DNA of 12,127 bases, from assembly GCA_900542875.1 (NCBI GenBank), contig UQPH01000038.1, positions 1 to 12,127 of the forward strand. The letters run 5' to 3'. The position numbers were made by a program, and so were the translations under genes. The stretch is from an uncultured Eubacterium sp. (GTDB lineage Bacteria > Bacillota > Clostridia > Oscillospirales > Acutalibacteraceae). Below are positions 11,252 to 12,127 of this stretch, piece after piece. The notes beneath the pieces were generated by a model. That model did not search any database. It saw only the letters and a list, made by a program, of their open reading frames with translations, and was not told the DNA's origin. The stretch's first letter is position 1. Each line of letters opens with the position of its first letter.

Positions 11252-12127
11252 ATGGAAATAATAAAATTAAAGCCAATATTTAAGGATTACATCTGGGGCG
11301 GATACAGACTGAAAAACGATTACGGCTTTGACACAGGCTATGACAAGACTGCCGAGGGTTGGATGCTCGCCTGCCACAAGGACGGAATGAACACCGTTGA
11401 CGGCGGAGAATACGACGGCAAGACCCTGCAAGAAGTTGTAGACGAGGTAGGAAAAGAAAAGTTGCTCGGTAAAAAGAGCGACAAGTACCCGTATTTTCCG
11501 TTACTGATAAAATTAATTGATGCCTATGACAATCTATCCATTCAAGTGCACCCCGATGACAAATACGCACGTGAAGTTGAAAACGAATACGGAAAAACCG
11601 AAATGTGGTATGTTCTCGACGCCGCAGAGGGTGCGACATTAATCTACGGTTTTAAGGAAGAGATAAGTTCGCAGGAGTTCAAAGAAGCGATTGAGAACAA
11701 TACCCTGCTCGACAAGCTGAATGTGGTCAATGTAAAAAAAGGCGACACATTTTTCATAGAGGCAGGAACGGTACACGCAATCGGCAAGGGCGCTATGATA
11801 GCGGAAATTCAGCAGAATTCCAACTGCACATATCGAGTTTACGACTACGGCAGAGTGGGTGCAGACGGAAAGCCGAGAGAACTACACATAAAAAAAGCGA
11901 TAGATGTATCAAAAACCGTACCGCCTAAATACGATATAAAACCTATGGGCGAAACAAAATACGTGGATAAAAACGAAGTTCAGCTGATTATAAAATGCGA
12001 CCTTTTCAGCGTAAACAGATACAAATGCACAAACAGTCTGACACTTAATGTAAGCGAAAATTCTTTTATGCACATTCTCGTTATCGACGGCAACGGCTCT
12101 TTAATTTGCGAAAACGAAACATTTCCG
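11252..12127 (+). CDS. manA: Mannose-6-phosphate isomerase, class I (partial, 3' end outside window)
   Basis: The first 292 codons are in the window; the frame is open to the last base with no stop. The enzyme interconverts fructose-6-phosphate and mannose-6-phosphate, linking glycolysis to mannose use and GDP-mannose synthesis. Zinc ligands are visible: Q98 and H100 in QVHPDD, E117 in KTEMW, and H175 in AGTVHAIG. The catalytic-site stretch YRVYDYGR (194-201) is present. The N-terminal segment KDYIWGG (11-17) is typical of the short Firmicute ManA proteins, whose total length is about 310-325, so perhaps 20-30 residues are missing. AEGWMLACHKDG (34-45) differs slightly from the common ESWE form. 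ATG start with AGAGG 8 bases upstream. It has its own promoter and is divergent from the ABC-F operon. Confidence 0.93.
   Translation, partial: MEIIKLKPIFKDYIWGGYRLKNDYGFDTGYDKTAEGWMLACHKDGMNTVDGGEYDGKTLQEVVDEVGKEKLLGKKSDKYPYFPLLIKLIDAYDNLSIQVHPDDKYAREVENEYGKTEMWYVLDAAEGATLIYGFKEEISSQEFKEAIENNTLLDKLNVVNVKKGDTFFIEAGTVHAIGKGAMIAEIQQNSNCTYRVYDYGRVGADGKPRELHIKKAIDVSKTVPPKYDIKPMGETKYVDKNEVQLIIKCDLFSVNRYKCTNSLTLNVSENSFMHILVIDGNGSLICENETFP

Noticed and set aside
1..12127. A defence island, mobile element, CRISPR array or other new multi-gene system
   Set aside because: Nearly all genes belong to known core or common families; no transposase, integrase, terminal repeats, spaced repeats or cluster of unknown genes is visible.

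Overview
The window is about 12.1 kb of moderately AT-rich DNA that looks chromosomal and mostly core. It very probably comes from an endospore-forming member of the Clostridia, perhaps an Oscillospirales/Ruminococcaceae-type gut lineage. The evidence is a clear sporulation sigma factor SigG, an IspH (MEP isoprenoid pathway) domain fused to four S1 RNA-binding domains (a fusion known from Clostridia), strong Shine-Dalgarno sites, frequent GTG starts and sigma-A promoters close to TTGACA-N17-TATAAT. The lineage assignment is inference.

Layout. Left part (1-1558, minus strand): an alpha/beta hydrolase with its own promoter, then sigG. Next, divergent from sigG, a small XRE-type regulator on the plus strand (1746-2141) with two stacked sigma-A-like promoters. 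A convergent, probably bidirectional terminator separates it from a minus-strand, membrane-anchored D,D-carboxypeptidase (2257-3633). That gene is divergent from a plus-strand metallophosphoesterase (3726-4400), and the two promoters overlap. Two opposed terminators (about 4410-4446 and 4552-4581) close this gene and the large minus-strand operon to its right.

The operon runs from 11153 down to 4607: ABC-F ATPase, BaiN/HI0933-type flavoprotein, cytidylate kinase (cmk), 1-acylglycerol-3-phosphate acyltransferase (plsC), IspH-S1 fusion. The genes are separated by 17 and 12 bases or overlap by 4 (ATGA, GTGA), so co-transcription and translational coupling are likely. It joins translation (ABC-F, S1), nucleotide supply (Cmk), phospholipid synthesis (PlsC) and isoprenoid synthesis (IspH). 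At the right edge a plus-strand mannose-6-phosphate isomerase starts at 11252 and runs off the window.

No mobile element, CRISPR array, tRNA/rRNA gene or defence-type system is visible, and no gene-free stretch exceeds 300 bases. I do not see a new multi-gene system. The best leads are smaller: a strong internal Shine-Dalgarno plus ATG inside the ispH-S1 fusion that could make a free S1 protein, with a sharp change in lysine codon use across that point; a metallophosphoesterase lacking two canonical ligands of the same metal site; and a D,D-carboxypeptidase whose SxN motif reads SxC.
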